Numbered from the stretch's first letter, positions 32,801-48,459 are shown. The stretch is 64,000 bases of DNA from Syngnathus acus (GCF_901709675.1 NC_051102.1:2587912-2651911), one strand, 5' to 3'. The notes: generated by a model from the letters alone, not told the origin. Program-made: numbers and translations.

Positions 32801-35240
32801 CAGTTGAGTTCATAAGATGTTACCAAGAATAGCTGCACACACACACACGTGTGTGTGGCCAGTTATTAGATGGGACCGCTGTGACAGAATGGAAGGAGGA
32901 AGAAATGAAGCAAGAGGAAGTAAAGGGAAAAAAGATGAAGTGGGTCACTTATCTCAGAGGGGAGCGACAGTGAAGAATGTTGGACGATGGTAAAATTATC
33001 CCAACAGCTTCCTTTTCGGCCCTCGCGGCGTCACCTCAGACCTACGAGATCAATTAGGAATAATTAACAATCAATCCCATCGACTCATTTTAGTGTGACC
33101 CACACCAACACTGACGTTTGTTATCCCGTCTTTTGCATCGCTAGCATTAAGCTAAACAGACTTTACTGAGGCAAAAACAATGCGGTTGTTTTAAATATAC
33201 AACAACACGTGAAATTCACTTTGTTTTATATTTAGTTTGCTTTTTTTTATGCAACTGCTGAACTGCTGCTCCATCATACAGTGCTCATATTTATTTTTCT
33301 GCTCACATTCAAAGCAAAGAACACAAATAAAAACATCAGTGGACATATCTTAAGCACAAGCCCCAGTGCTAATATTACTGTTAAGAGTTGCATGGTTAGC
33401 TAAGTAAGATCGAGAATTTTTCTGTTAATATTCTATTTGTTGTCTTTGTTTTGTTTTTGGTTTTTTTTAAATTGTGATGGATTTCATCTGTAGTTCTCAC
33501 AGGTAAGTAGTTTTACTTTTAACTGTCTCTATCTGGTCATTTGAAATAATTGGGGGAAAAAGAAAAAAAAGAAACATGGAAACATTTACTAATTTTTTCT
33601 TCAGGACCTCTCCGATGACCTCCAGTCCCCTCCAGTCATGTGTGTGAACGGGCCTGAGGACAAGCTGTATCGCAGTCAAAGCGCAGACATCACGCTGTCC
33701 TCTGAAAAGGAGCGCATCAAGAAGATGCTCTCTGAGGGGTAACCAAAGTCCTCTGCACACAAAAGATAGTAAACACAAAAAAAGGAATGTTAATAAGAAA
33801 TGTTGGTTTTCATAAATAGTCATTTGTTTTGCGACAGGTCTATTTGCGAGTTGAACCTGGAGACGGAGTTCTTCACGCTACAAGACAGTAACTCTAAATT
33901 AGTGGCGGCGTTGCACGAGGCTAATGCTAACGTGGCGCAGTGGAAGAAGCAGCTGGTTGCTTATCAAGAGGAAACCGAAAGGCTCAGAGAACAAGTGAGC
34001 AGAGCAGCAAATTCACATCATATCCTACAATACATTTGCAGAGTCCCTGAGAGGCCTTCAAAAATCAATTACATAATCATGTTCCAATCCAAAGAGAGCA
34101 GACTCGTCAATAACATCTACACAGAGTTTGCGCTTTCTATTAAAGCTCATCTCCACACTATCGATCTCCTAAACGTTCATTTCCAGCACATATTAGTCAG
34201 TTCAGGCTACATTCAGATTTTAGTATGTGAGTTTTTTTTGCTCCTTCTCAGGAATACAGGGCCAATTGGCTGAAAGTAAAATGGCTCATGTCTCAGTGGT
34301 GGTGGTGTGAGATGAGGAAGAGTTTGTAGGACAGCCATATCCTACTTTCATTGGCCCACTTAGGACAAAAAAAGACAGCGATCACCAGAGGGAGATGGCA
34401 TCTGCTCATTTCTTTCTCTTGCTCGCTTCTGCAGCTTCTCCTAAGCGGTGGATTTTAGGAACCTGTTAACTCTTTTTCAGTCCTCTACTGTAAAATGCAT
34501 GCTACATTGTTTGTTCAGATTCAGGAACTTGCTATCAGTTCCACAATTGAATGTGAGGACATGAAAATTTAAGTTTTCATGAATAGCAAAATATTTTTTG
34601 TTTGTGTATTGTGTGCGTTGAGGTGGCTGACCTGGAGGCCCACGGGGGTCACGGCCCCAGTGACCTGTTGAAGGACGAGCTGACTCAGTCTCTAGAGGAA
34701 CTGGAGGCTCTGTTGAAGGCCAAAGATGAGGTCTGCATACGTATACCGTCACGTAAAAAAATAATGGTTCCGTTTAAGTACATGCTTTGTTGTTTTTTTT
34801 GGCAGGAAATCCACATTTTGCAAAGCAAGAAAACAGACTATCATGAGATAGAGCGGGACAGAGATCAGGCTATACACAGATTACGGGTAAGGCTAAATTT
34901 AAGAATTTACATTTATACAGTATTCCACAATTATACAGCTCGCATTGATATCATTACATGGTGGAGGTTTACCTAATGAAGTGACTGGTGAGTGTCTATC
35001 TTTTCTACACAGCAACAAAGCAGTAGTTTTAAAATGTTTGAATCTCCTCAACAGGAAGTGGAGATGCGTAATTCCGAGCTAGAGCGCCGCATCCAGAACA
35101 CGGAGCAGAACTTGAGCATCTCTCTGGAGGACCGAGACCGCATTGACACTGAGCTCCAGAGGGCCATTGAAATTCTAGACATCAAGATCTTTGACCTCAA
35201 TGACCTCCGGCAGAGCCTGGTTAAACTCATGGACAAATAA
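29804..35240 (+). CDS. homer3: Homer scaffold protein 3
   Basis: Postsynaptic scaffold. Its EVH1 domain binds PPxxF ligands (group I mGluRs, IP3 receptors, Shank) and its C-terminal coiled coil tetramerises. Plus-strand exons: 29804-29808, 31003-31159, 32270-32401, 32498-32602, (optional 33494-33502), 33605-33738, 33838-33994, 34623-34730, 34806-34886, 35055-35240. They give 354 residues without the optional parts (human HOMER3 has 361). The EVH1 domain starts [20 protein letters not shown] and includes [31 protein letters not shown] and [12 protein letters not shown] linker contains [20 protein letters not shown], followed by a long coiled coil ([32 protein letters not shown], ending [11 protein letters not shown]). 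[12 protein letters not shown] and the RSQSAD motif are HOMER3-type. The first exon carries only ATG GG, completed by A from exon 2. Confidence 0.95.
32836..32857. repeat. CA/GT palindromic tract in a homer3 intron
   Basis: A (CA)n run turns directly into (GT)n around an ACGT centre, making a self-complementary tract able to form a hairpin or Z-DNA. Confidence 0.7.
33494..33502 (+). other. homer3: Candidate 9-nt microexon of homer3 (Phe-Ser-Gln)
   Basis: TTCTCACAG sits between an acceptor (pyrimidine-rich stretch, then TAG) and a near-consensus donor (GTAAGTAG). Both neighbouring exons are phase 0, so inclusion would add FSQ in the linker after the EVH1 domain without a frameshift. Nothing else explains such a tight pair of splice signals. 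RNA evidence is needed. Confidence 0.5.
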
Positions 35241-35260
35241 AACGTGAAAATGCGGAAGTA

Positions 35261-35270
35261 AATAAATAAA
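35261..35270 (+). terminator. homer3: Poly(A) signal(s) of homer3
   Basis: Two overlapping AATAAA motifs (35261 and 35265) lie about 20 nt past the homer3 stop. A further AATAAA near 35745 could serve a longer 3' UTR. Confidence 0.6.
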
Positions 35271-35274
35271 GTTC

Positions 35275-37066
35275 GACGTTGGACGATGGAGCCCGCCCAG
35301 AGTTGCGTCTGGAGCACAAGAAGCATCTTGTCTGTCGGCATTTAACATGGTTTTACTTGTCTGCTAATGTAGCGCTTCATGTTGCTTCGCAGGGAAACAA
35401 TGCAATAACTTCAAGGTAACTGCTTATGAGTGCAGAGTGCAAGATGTTTATTAAGGACAATTGGTGCTCGGTTTTTCATTGAGTATGACCATTGAAATTG
35501 AAATGGCATATTATGATAAGGGGCCTTGTATTATATAAACTGCCTTGTTAAAGATTCTGCAAACAAAACAAGAACCATTTAATACTGAATTAACAGCCAC
35601 GAAACATAATGCAGATGAGTAACTCGCTATGCACTACATAGCAGCAGTAAAACGAGTGAGTGAATTAGGTCACATTCTTCAAGGTCGAGTAAGAGAAAAA
35701 GAAGTCCGCTATATTATTTAATATTGTATTTGGTGAGGCACAGATGAATAAAGACACCAAAGATCAATGTTTTATACACATTGCTGTTAAGGAATGATAG
35801 AAGCTTGCTCTTCTGTGCTGACTCACAACTGGAGAAAAGAAGTACGCATTAATAGAAAGTATCAAATCTAGATGTAAATGATGCAATCTGCAATGCCATA
35901 TAGTGCAGCCATACTTTAAACTTTTTATTCATAAAAACTTTGTGTTTATGAATAACGATAAACTTACAGTGCTTGTGATAATGCCACATCTGAATGGACC
36001 TCTGCTGTGATGCATTCAAGGACATTTGGTACACTTCAGGCCTTTCTCCATGTTACCTCCATCTGTGGACAAAATGACATTTGCCTGCTCAACAATGGAA
36101 ATACAATGTATTTTTCACAAGCTTATTTTTATCATGTTCTTTCAAGCCTTACTGTCGAAACTTTTAAGGGTTGTTGTGGAAAGTAATGGTGGCTGTTTCA
36201 CAGCTGTTGTGAAGGAAAATAAAAGCAAAGAATACTAACAAACTTGTACCATACATGCTATATCATTACTATAAATTATGTCACATTCCTCATGTATTAT
36301 TTTTTACCACACTACATACCTACCATTACTATACTACTTAGTGAGTGGCCAATATAAATACCGCTGTCCATTATTGGAGAAAAAGGACCACCAAACAAAA
36401 TATAATTATAATTGCCTATAACAGTAGTTCCCAAAACTTTTTATACGGGCTAAAGGGAGCTAGCATCAATGTTGCTGCTTTATGAACCCTAAACCTTATT
36501 TGAAAACAAATGATACAGCAACATATGTAGACAGATAATATTACAATACTCAAAGTATGCCTTATCCTCTGCTTACTAAGAAGTTATGACTGACTTTGTA
36601 TAAAGGCATGTATTATACTGCCCTCTAGTGGCCACTGTGTGCGCAGCAGATTATACTCGGCGTATAGAATTGTTTGAAGAGGTCAAGAAATGCGGAAAAA
36701 GGTAAATATGTAAAATATCATCTGGGAATTTTACTGCCAATATTGAGGAATCAGTCAAAAAATGTTAAAGGTGTAGATAAAATGTAAAACATTTTTTCAT
36801 TTGGTCGTGTTATTGTGGGGGGAAAAAAGTTTCATTTGTGTCCGGAATGAGAGCTGAACAAGGTGAAATTGTGTCATTCAAATGAGGAAGGAGGTAAATA
36901 CTGCATGTAAAGTGTCTCCTTTTATTTGGGGAACTGTTCATCAAAAATGTGGAATAATTACAAAATGGGACGTTTGGGAAGGCGTAAAATAGTTCTAAAA
37001 AAATGTCCTGTATATGCTTAATAACTTGAAGGGGTTGGACAGTTTCAACAATACAATTCCGATTTT
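35275..37066. other. Gap between homer3 and pgpep1 (tail-to-tail)
   Basis: No gene was seen. The segment at about 36424 (cagtagttcccaaaactttt) resembles the end of a hAT-type repeat. The rest is AT-rich with no clear structure and may include long 3' UTRs of either neighbour. Confidence 0.45.
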
Positions 37067-37072
37067 TTTATT
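37067..37072 (-). terminator. pgpep1: Candidate poly(A) signal of pgpep1
   Basis: AATAAA on the minus strand 240 nt past the pgpep1 stop. A second copy lies at 36921-36926. Confidence 0.5.
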
Positions 37073-37307
37073 TAGTTACCAAGCAGAAATCTAAATATTA
37101 AACATAACACACAGTGAAAATGTTCAGTAGCTGTCTTGGTCATTTTGACAATTTCCAGTGTTGGTATACATTATGCAAAACTATTATGTGGGGGTATACT
37201 GGCATTGGAGAAAAGCAACTCCAAGTACTAATTTCAAGTTCTTTTACAACCAATGTACATTTCACAAAGCATGTCTATGTATGTATGTGAGGAATGATAC
37301 CAGCGAG

Positions 37308-38850
37308 TCAGAGGAGGTCATGCTGATGTTGATGTGCATGTTTGCCATGCTGCTCTTCAGTGTTGGCCACCTCCAGTAGTGTCAGCATCTCCCGCACGAC
37401 AGCCTGAAGGCCTCGGCCCAGCTGCTGGCTGCTGTAGGGTTTTCCCAGCGGAGGCACATGGATGAAAGCAGAGCGGCCGTGGCCGAGGACCAGAGATGAA
37501 TAGTAGGTGTAGTCGCACAGGTATCTGTCAAAGCATTGTTGAAAATAGTTACTGCCAGAGTTAGTGACGTTTCGAAGAGATTTACCATGCATTTAATTGC
37601 ACAACTTTACAAAACAAAACTGTATGGAGAAAAAATATATGCCCATGAATGTTGTTGTATTAGGTCTGCATGAGTTGCTCCACAACAAGATTGTGTTCAA
37701 ACTAGAGAATGCAATTTTTGTGTAAATTGCAGTGTGGTGTAAATTGCAATGTAGGAGAATTTCATCACACACCTTCCAGCATCTTTGGACACGGACACAG
37801 TTACCCCTACATCGGTGTCATTAACCCTTTTGCAGACTGTGTCCATGTCTACTAGAGAGCTGATGCAATCGGGCCCATCTTCCATGCAACATTGGGAAGC
37901 TGGGCAGAAGCGGCTGTTGTCCAAGCGTTTATAGCCCTTGTTGTGGCCACACTGCTCCAGAGTCACTGTGGTTGCTAAACCTGACACACCAACATGGACC
38001 ACTAACTGCAAAACACAAAAGAGAAACAACTTGATTTATGAAATCAGCAGCATTTTATAATACACACAGAGTTGCGTAATGCAGTGATTCCCAACTATTG
38101 TCCATGCAATTATCCAATTTTATTTAATTGGATGGAAAATTACTTTTTACAATGAACTGCCCTGCCATGAGTGACAAAAAATATTTTAACATTAAGAGGT
38201 TGTAACTGTGTATAAACGCCATAAGATGACAGCAAAGCGCTTAAAACAGCTGACCAAAAGTCCCAACACCATTTAGAATGTACCTGTGGTCGGTGCTTTT
38301 CCCACAGAGATGGCAGTAGACTCTGCACTGCCTGATATTCTACAGGCACCTCACACACATAAAGATCTATCGCCTCGCCGAGCCCCAAACACTCCAGTTC
38401 CTATCAGGGAGAAAACCAGTACTCAAATAATTAATCCAACCACATTTTTTAATTAAGTGTCACAGCCCTTGCTAAACACAGTGTAAAGACACTTCAACGT
38501 GTTAATAGGAACTCGCAAGTAAGACCTTACCTGTACTGCCACCCAGCTGGAGTTCACAGCATGTTCTCCAAAAGGCTCAAAACCTGAAGAGTAAAGAATA
38601 ATTCCTAACTCTAATTTTATTGGCTGACCACGCTTTAAATAAAAAGGTAAAAGAGTTAAGAAAATAACAATGCTCATCAATGTAAAAAGAAAATAATTTG
38701 GATTTAACCGATCGTTTAAATTGCCACTCGTACTAGTAACAACTAGCCTCGATAAAACTATCACAACAACAACAAATTACATTAATAGCCGAGTCGTTCA
38801 TTCGGCGAAATTATCTCACCCGTTACTATAACTTTCTTCTTGTTGCCCAT
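37308..38850 (-). CDS. pgpep1: Pyroglutamyl-peptidase 1
   Basis: Cytosolic cysteine peptidase (family C15) that removes N-terminal pyroglutamate from peptides. Minus-strand exons: 38850-38820, 38583-38531, 38400-38284, 38005-37773, 37524-37308. They give 216 residues (human 209) and all phases fit. It starts MGNKKKVIVTGFEPFGEHAV, matching the family's VTGFGPFGxH signature with Glu for the second Gly. Conserved active-site surroundings are TVTLEQCGHNKGY (catalytic Glu), AGRYLCDYTYY (catalytic Cys) and AFIHVPPLGKPY (catalytic His), so the enzyme should be active. The C-terminus is longer than human and His/Gln-rich (HGKHAHQHQHDLL). Confidence 0.95.
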
Positions 38851-38859
38851 TCTTGTTAT

Positions 38860-41400
<2,541 letters not shown>

Positions 41401-41426
41401 TGGCGTCCCTGAGCTTTTTTATGCTA

Positions 41427-41580
41427 TGACATCAAACCACAATGCATTGCACTGTTTGGAGTTTACCTAGCGTCTCCATGGCAACAAAGGCCGGCCCGGC
41501 CCCTTATTCAAACGTAACCGGAAATGCACGTCATTTTGGGCCAATCTGCGAGCTCTGGGGTGACATAATGGAATTTTTAG
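41427..41580 (+). promoter_or_regulatory. jund: jund promoter module (TRE-like, CCAAT, TRE-like, MEF2-like)
   Basis: Upstream of jund, in order: TGACATCA (41427-41434, identical to the jun1 TRE of mammalian c-jun), ACGTCA (41528-41533), CCAAT (41541-41545), GGGGTGACATAATGG (TRE-like, 41557-41571) and AATTTTTAG (41572-41580). The last three have the order and close spacing of the c-jun proximal promoter, where CCAAT is followed by TGACATCA and a MEF2 site CTATTTTTAG. The MEF2-like site here is degenerate at its first two positions. Function is inferred from this resemblance only. Confidence 0.5.
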
Positions 41581-41841
41581 GGCTAGAAAGCGAGCAGTGC
41601 ATAGCAGACGTGCCACAAGGAAGAGACAACGAGAACAGGAGCGCCCCCGCGTCTGAACCCCTCCAAGGAAAGAGGGTGGTGGTTTACGGGAAATATCCGC
41701 CGGTTTCCTCCATGTTTTGGACACTAGAATCCGCGAGTGCGCGCCCTCATGTGAGGGCGTAGAATCAAGGAGCCTCTACCCTGGCACCGCGCTCAACTCT
41801 CCGAGGGGCACCGCATCAACACTACCTCTTGCCACAGCACC

Positions 41842-42705
41842 ATGATGAAGAAGGACATTAATCTCAACCTGGACACGCAGACCTCCGAGCTCAAGGCCAA
41901 TCCGCTGCGCGACGCCGACGTGCTACTTAACTCGCCAGACTTGGGTCTTCTCAAACTGGCCTCCCCCGACCTGGAGCGTCTCATCATCCAGTCCAACGGG
42001 CTGGTGGGCGCCGCCAACCCGGCGTCCCAGTTCCTCTACCCAAAATCGGCCAGTGACGAGCAGGAGTTCGCGGAAGGCTTCGTCAAGGCTCTGGAGGATC
42101 TGCACAAGCAGAACCAGCTGAGCGAGGCCGGCTGCGTCTCGATGGACAGGCTGGAGCTCCTCGGAGCCGCCAACGCGGTGGGCTCGACGGGGATCCAGAC
42201 GTCGGATCTGCCCGTCTACACCACGCTGAACGGCTATGCAGCCAGCCCGCTGGGCGGCACTATCAACTACTCCACTGACACCATCCCTTTCCTGCCGCCT
42301 CCTTCCCACCTCAGCCCGCAGCAGCAGCAGCGGACCACCGCGGCGGTTCTGTCCCGGCTGCAGTCCGCCGACGGGGCCGTGAAGGACGAACCGCAGACGG
42401 TCCCGGACATGCAGAGCCTCGGGGACAGCCCACCTCTCTCCCCGATTGACATGGACAACCAGGAGCGCATTAAGGCGGAGAGGAAAAAGCTGCGCAACCG
42501 GATAGCTGCCTCCAAGTGCCGCAAACGGAAACTGGAGAGGATCTCTCGGCTGGAAGACAAGGTGAAGAGCCTGAAGACGCAGAACACCGAGCTGGCGTCC
42601 ACGGCCAGCGTGCTACGGGAGCAGGTGGCCCAGCTCAAGCAGAAGGTGATGAACCACGTCAGCAGCGGATGCCAACTTTTACCAAACCAGGTCCAAGCTT
42701 ACTAA
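41842..42705 (+). CDS. jund: AP-1 transcription factor JunD (intronless)
   Basis: bZIP transcription factor that homo- or heterodimerises with Fos/ATF proteins at TRE/CRE sites. It is a single-exon frame of 287 residues. The N-terminal delta-like segment starts [13 protein letters not shown] target sites lie in [20 protein letters not shown] (Ser31, Ser41), followed by QFLYPKSA and [20 protein letters not shown]. The GSK3-type cluster is [12 protein letters not shown]. The basic region is about 207-230 ([12 protein letters not shown]), with zipper leucines at 237, 244, 251, 258 and 265; the C-terminus is [34 protein letters not shown] and KDEPQTVPD mark it as JunD, not Jun or JunB. The frame upstream meets a TGA near 41752 with no ATG in between, so the protein starts at MM. 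Human full-length JUND has about 43-47 extra residues before this methionine. Confidence 0.95.
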   Translation: MMKKDINLNLDTQTSELKANPLRDADVLLNSPDLGLLKLASPDLERLIIQSNGLVGAANPASQFLYPKSASDEQEFAEGFVKALEDLHKQNQLSEAGCVSMDRLELLGAANAVGSTGIQTSDLPVYTTLNGYAASPLGGTINYSTDTIPFLPPPSHLSPQQQQRTTAAVLSRLQSADGAVKDEPQTVPDMQSLGDSPPLSPIDMDNQERIKAERKKLRNRIAASKCRKRKLERISRLEDKVKSLKTQNTELASTASVLREQVAQLKQKVMNHVSSGCQLLPNQVQAY

Positions 42706-42875
42706 TTTCACCAATGCCAAATGACTTTGGAGGCATGTTTTAAAAATGCAGCGTGCAGGTGAACGAAAAAGTTCATTGACAAGAGGGTGTGAACCGCAAA
42801 CCCGTTGCTGTTAGTCAATGGAAGCGGATTGTTGGGAAACAGCCATGTAGCAAAGTGCCATGCAGCACCGTGAGA

Positions 42876-43435
42876 CGAGGGTGTCAAACTCATTTTTGTC
42901 GTTATTAGTTTTCCCTGACAAGGCCGTTATGGCCGTCAAACCATTTGTAGTCAAATGTATAATCACCTCATCGTGTTATTTATTACATATAAGCTAGAGA
43001 TTGACGCATTTTTTAAAAAAAAAAGATCAACTATTGTTCAATTTACAGTGGTACTTTCACTTGATTTGTATTGCGAACATCACAATTCGCCTGTTTTCTG
43101 GGTTTGGTCAAGTCACATTTATTTATGTAGCCCTTAATCATTCTGCCCTCTTCATTTGTTTTACCATTTGAAGTTGCTTTTACCCCAGATTTGATTAAAG
43201 CAGTAAATAAATCTATCACGTGGCTGCCCATAACACCGAACAAAACTTGTGAATTGAACTGCTCATAAGTGAAGGAGCCACTGTAATAATAATCATTTTA
43301 AAAAAGGTTAAAAAGACTACCGTTTTTTTTCTTCCAAGAAAGATAAAATAGATGCGCCTGATATGTTTTATTTGGCCACATAAAAAATTGTGGCAGGCTG
43401 TATTTGGTCCCTGGGCCTTGAGTTTGACACCTGTG
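42876..43435. mobile_element. Degenerate hAT-type MITE in the jund 3' flank
   Basis: The left end gagggtgtcaaactcatttt and the right end gccttgagtttgacacctgtg are imperfect inverted repeats. The right half (gggccttgagtttgacacctgtg) matches the better-preserved element at 61308-61639. No matching 8-bp target duplication was found, so the copy is older or truncated. It probably lies inside the jund 3' UTR. Confidence 0.65.
43206..43211 (+). terminator. jund: Possible poly(A) signal downstream of jund
   Basis: AATAAA about 500 nt after the jund stop, within the degenerate MITE. Alternatives further right (to about 43820) exist, so this is tentative. Confidence 0.25.
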
Positions 43436-43439
43436 GTGT

Positions 43440-44240
43440 ACAGGATAGTATGGATGGAAAATCAACAGCCAAATGTAAGGGTGTCAGTCACCAAGTGCTG
43501 TCATCCAATTGTACATATACTGCCTTACTTGTTTACAAGCACTTAGCTATGACAAATATCTATTTTTTATTTACTGAAGCATTTCTTTACTTTTTTTTTT
43601 TTCTTTCCAAAAAGGCACACTGCATGTTTTGTAGCCGTCGTGTCTGTAAACCAGCGTATTCCATTGTGTTTGTCTTCATGGTGGCTGCTTAGAAGACTTT
43701 AGGCACCAAACTTCTTTGAATGTACGTTCATGTATTGGAATGGACTCTCATCTCTCTTACATTATATTCACTACATGACTACAGCAAAAGTGTTTTCGCC
43801 CATATTGTAAATTAAAAAGAATTGCTTTTCTTACCATTTGTGATCTTGTCTTGATTGGCCCTTCTGTGGACAATGAGGGGCGGGGAACCTATGGCCTCTG
43901 GGCCATATTTTATTCGGGAGTGCAATTCATCAAGGATAGCCTGAAATTCTAAAAACAAAAAAATAGTTATAAAAAGCACAACGCTTGTAACAATAATACA
44001 CGTGTGCTCAGAATGTTCATGAATTCAATAAGGCCCTTTATAGAATAAAATGGGCCTGGTAGAAAAAAAGATCTCCACCCTGTAAAAAAGGTTGGAAATT
44101 ACGACACAATAGCATTATGACGCCCTCTGTTGGCCATTAGCTGAACAAGCAGTCCACGTCACAACCACACTGATTAAATTACTGTACAGTACTAACATTT
44201 GGGAGTAATTGTAGCATTCCAACAACATTCAGCAGCTAGC
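43440..44240. other. Gap between jund 3' flank and rab3a 3' end (tail-to-tail)
   Basis: No gene seen. The segment 43870-43930 (gaggggcggggaacctatgg...) resembles another hAT-derived fragment. The remainder is AT-rich. Confidence 0.45.
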
Positions 44241-44241
44241 A

Positions 44242-44251
44242 TTTATTTATT
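44242..44251 (-). terminator. rab3a: Candidate poly(A) signals of rab3a
   Basis: Two overlapping AATAAA copies on the minus strand, 2.25 kb past the rab3a stop. The interval 44250-46490 has no coding content apart from short repeats and would form a long neuronal-type 3' UTR. The distal position is an inference. Confidence 0.4.
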
Positions 44252-45220
44252 GATCTTTCATTTGCGCAAATCTGGCATCACAATATTACAGCACAATTCA
44301 CACAACTAATACCAGGCGGGCAGAAAACAGCTATTTACAAGTTGTTCTTGAGTCATATGTACGTTTACAGCCATAGCAAAAGAATGATTGGGAGAGGGAG
44401 GTGAATATGATTTCAACGTATTCAGTTTACTGACTTTTGGAAAGAACTGCCACGGCAAGACAAACTAGTTTTATTTGGATTCTTTAGAGCTCGGTACACT
44501 GCTTACACCCTCGTATTTTAGGGCACGTGTGAAACCCATCAGCAGACTCGTGTTGCTGATATTTGGGTGTCGGCGAGATAAAACAGGACCTCTTATTGCT
44601 CTGTGAGAACAGTCTGCTGTTACACTGTCATGTCTTTAAAAGTTACACAACTGATATGGAGAAGACAAATAGGCTGCGCACCAAACGACTGGAATGTTTT
44701 ACTCTCCTTATGAGGTTGTAAACACCGACATGTTTCAAACAGAAAAAGCTAGGAGGGTGAGAAAGGAGATGCAGATTAGAACACAGTAAAAATAAATAGT
44801 TATAAATAATACAAAAGTAGAATATAAGTGTCACCATAGTCTTATATACCTCAGCACATCAATGAACGCATGTATAGTAAACACACAAAGGGCATTCAAG
44901 TTTCAACAGTGAACATGCTGGGGGGAAAAAAAAAACCATATCACCTCCCCAAATAAACATTTAGTGGAATCTGATGGTGCTGGAATGTTCTTAGTGAAAG
45001 ATGAAAATTATCAACGCACTAACAACTGACACGTGGGTCAGATGTCAAAACCAAGAACGATCCGGTCAACCAGCAACACCAACAACATGCACCTTAAAGC
45101 ACGGTGCGCGACAGAAGCCATTAGAAATCTTTTGGATCTTACTTCCGTGTTTATATGCACCTTGAAAAGCGCAGCTATGTTTACTTTTAAAAGATCGACA
45201 TACTCATTTTATAAACTACT

Positions 45221-45520
45221 CACAAAAAGTTAGGGACATTGGGCTTTCGGGAGATTTCGACACCTTTCTGTGAGTTTTCCTGCGGTAACCCGTCGATGAC
45301 ACAAAGCAAAAGTGGCCACAATAGCAGGCTGAAAGACGGGAAGAGGCACAGAAAGGATTTGAAAGGCCAATTTCCTTCGTTTGGTGTGAGGAGGATATCC
45401 TTTACCATGTAAGCATGGGCCGGTACAGAGGTCAAAGTATACCGTGGTTGGAAAAATCCTTATTTCAAAACCAATAAACTGTCCATCACCGATATTAACC
45501 ATTCACTTATATATTTTTTC
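45221..45520. repeat. Dispersed repeat fragment (CACAAAAAG-GGCTTTC family), copy 1
   Basis: It starts cacaaaaagttagggacatt and continues gggctttcgggag. A shorter copy with the same word order (cacaaaaaggtcagggagat, tggctttcaggtgaaattt) occurs at 48460-48500 in the same orientation. Extent to the right is uncertain. Confidence 0.45.
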
Positions 45521-46349
45521 TGAGTTATATCACAGGCAAAGTGACTCGGCCCTTCCGTGTCCCACTGTCATGAGAAATAAGTATCTTTGCATTATACTTT
45601 AATTTCATTTAGTAAAAAAATCTTTTTTTTTTTTTTCACGAAGCATGTACAATATATTTACCTAAACATTTCAAAACAATACATTTCAAAGCAGGACCTG
45701 CAATACTGTGATCCTGCAGTTTTATGTTATCTCACCATCAGAATCTGATATCAGCCCATGCCTGGTACCATGCCTTCTGTAGTGTTAAAACTCTGGAAAA
45801 ATTCGATGACGCTAAACAGGTCAGCACGAAGGGGCTGCAGCACTGAAAACTAACGCTGCTGTGCACTTCACATCACAAGTAGTGTTTTTTTTATCCCTTG
45901 TTCAGTTAAAAAGCTTGCAACACAAATGTGAAATGACATTTGACTAGCCAGGATTCAATGTTTCTTCCATCATAGAGTTTCATAATTCTAGAAACACTTG
46001 GACCAATGACTTGGTAATAAAACTACTCAACAGGATAATGCCAACAAGTTGAACACTTTGCATTCATTTGTACTTAAGGTGAGAATGTAAATTTCGAGTC
46101 CGGACGTGACCAATTTAAACAACAGTGAGGACCGACCGACTCTTTTATTCTATGTGCGCAAACTTGTGATCTACATGTATTGAGGGGGTCGGGGGCGGCA
46201 TGGAAATGTTTGCATGTTGAAGGGCCCGTGACTAAAATAGCACTATTCTGTAAGAATGATATAGATTGATAAAAAGGAAATCTTTGGGAATTGACTGTTT
46301 ACGACAAGGAAGTGGGAATAATCAGTCAGCTCTTGTGTATGTGTGCAGA

Positions 46350-46375
46350 TGTGTGTGTGTGTGTCTCTCTCTCTC
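46350..46375. repeat. (GT)n-(CT)n compound microsatellite
   Basis: A short GT repeat passes directly into a CT repeat in the presumed rab3a 3' UTR. Confidence 0.85.
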
Positions 46376-46493
46376 GTTCTGTGCATGCTTACGTGACATC
46401 AACTGAAATGAGAAATCAAAACATGTACCGTACCATATATGGGTTCCCCGACAGCGGATGTAGTGCATGAGTTTGTGTGTGTAAGAGAAGCAT

Positions 46494-48248
<1,755 letters not shown>

Positions 48249-48459
48249 CTAGCCAGCGGGAAAACAGAACAAAACTGATCAGTGAGCCGGGAGGGAGTTG
48301 GCTTGGGAAAACAGAAAGTTCATATTTACAAAGGGTGGTTCTTCATATTCAATTTTTGGGAGACAATCTCATTCAAATTAATCACTGATGCAAGTTAAGA
48401 GAAATTATTTCTTCTCAATTGCGGCAAGTTTAAGGTTGCGATTATGACACCTCCTTGTT

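Noticed and set aside
41442-41762. 106-codon frame upstream of jund (contains MEFLGLESEQC)
   Set aside because: It overlaps the promoter-like CCAAT/TRE/MEF2 block, is in a different frame from jund and ends at 41762. No recognised domain.
41923-42309. Long frame on the strand opposite jund
   Set aside because: Antisense shadow of a GC-rich coding exon; Arg/Gly-rich with no motif.
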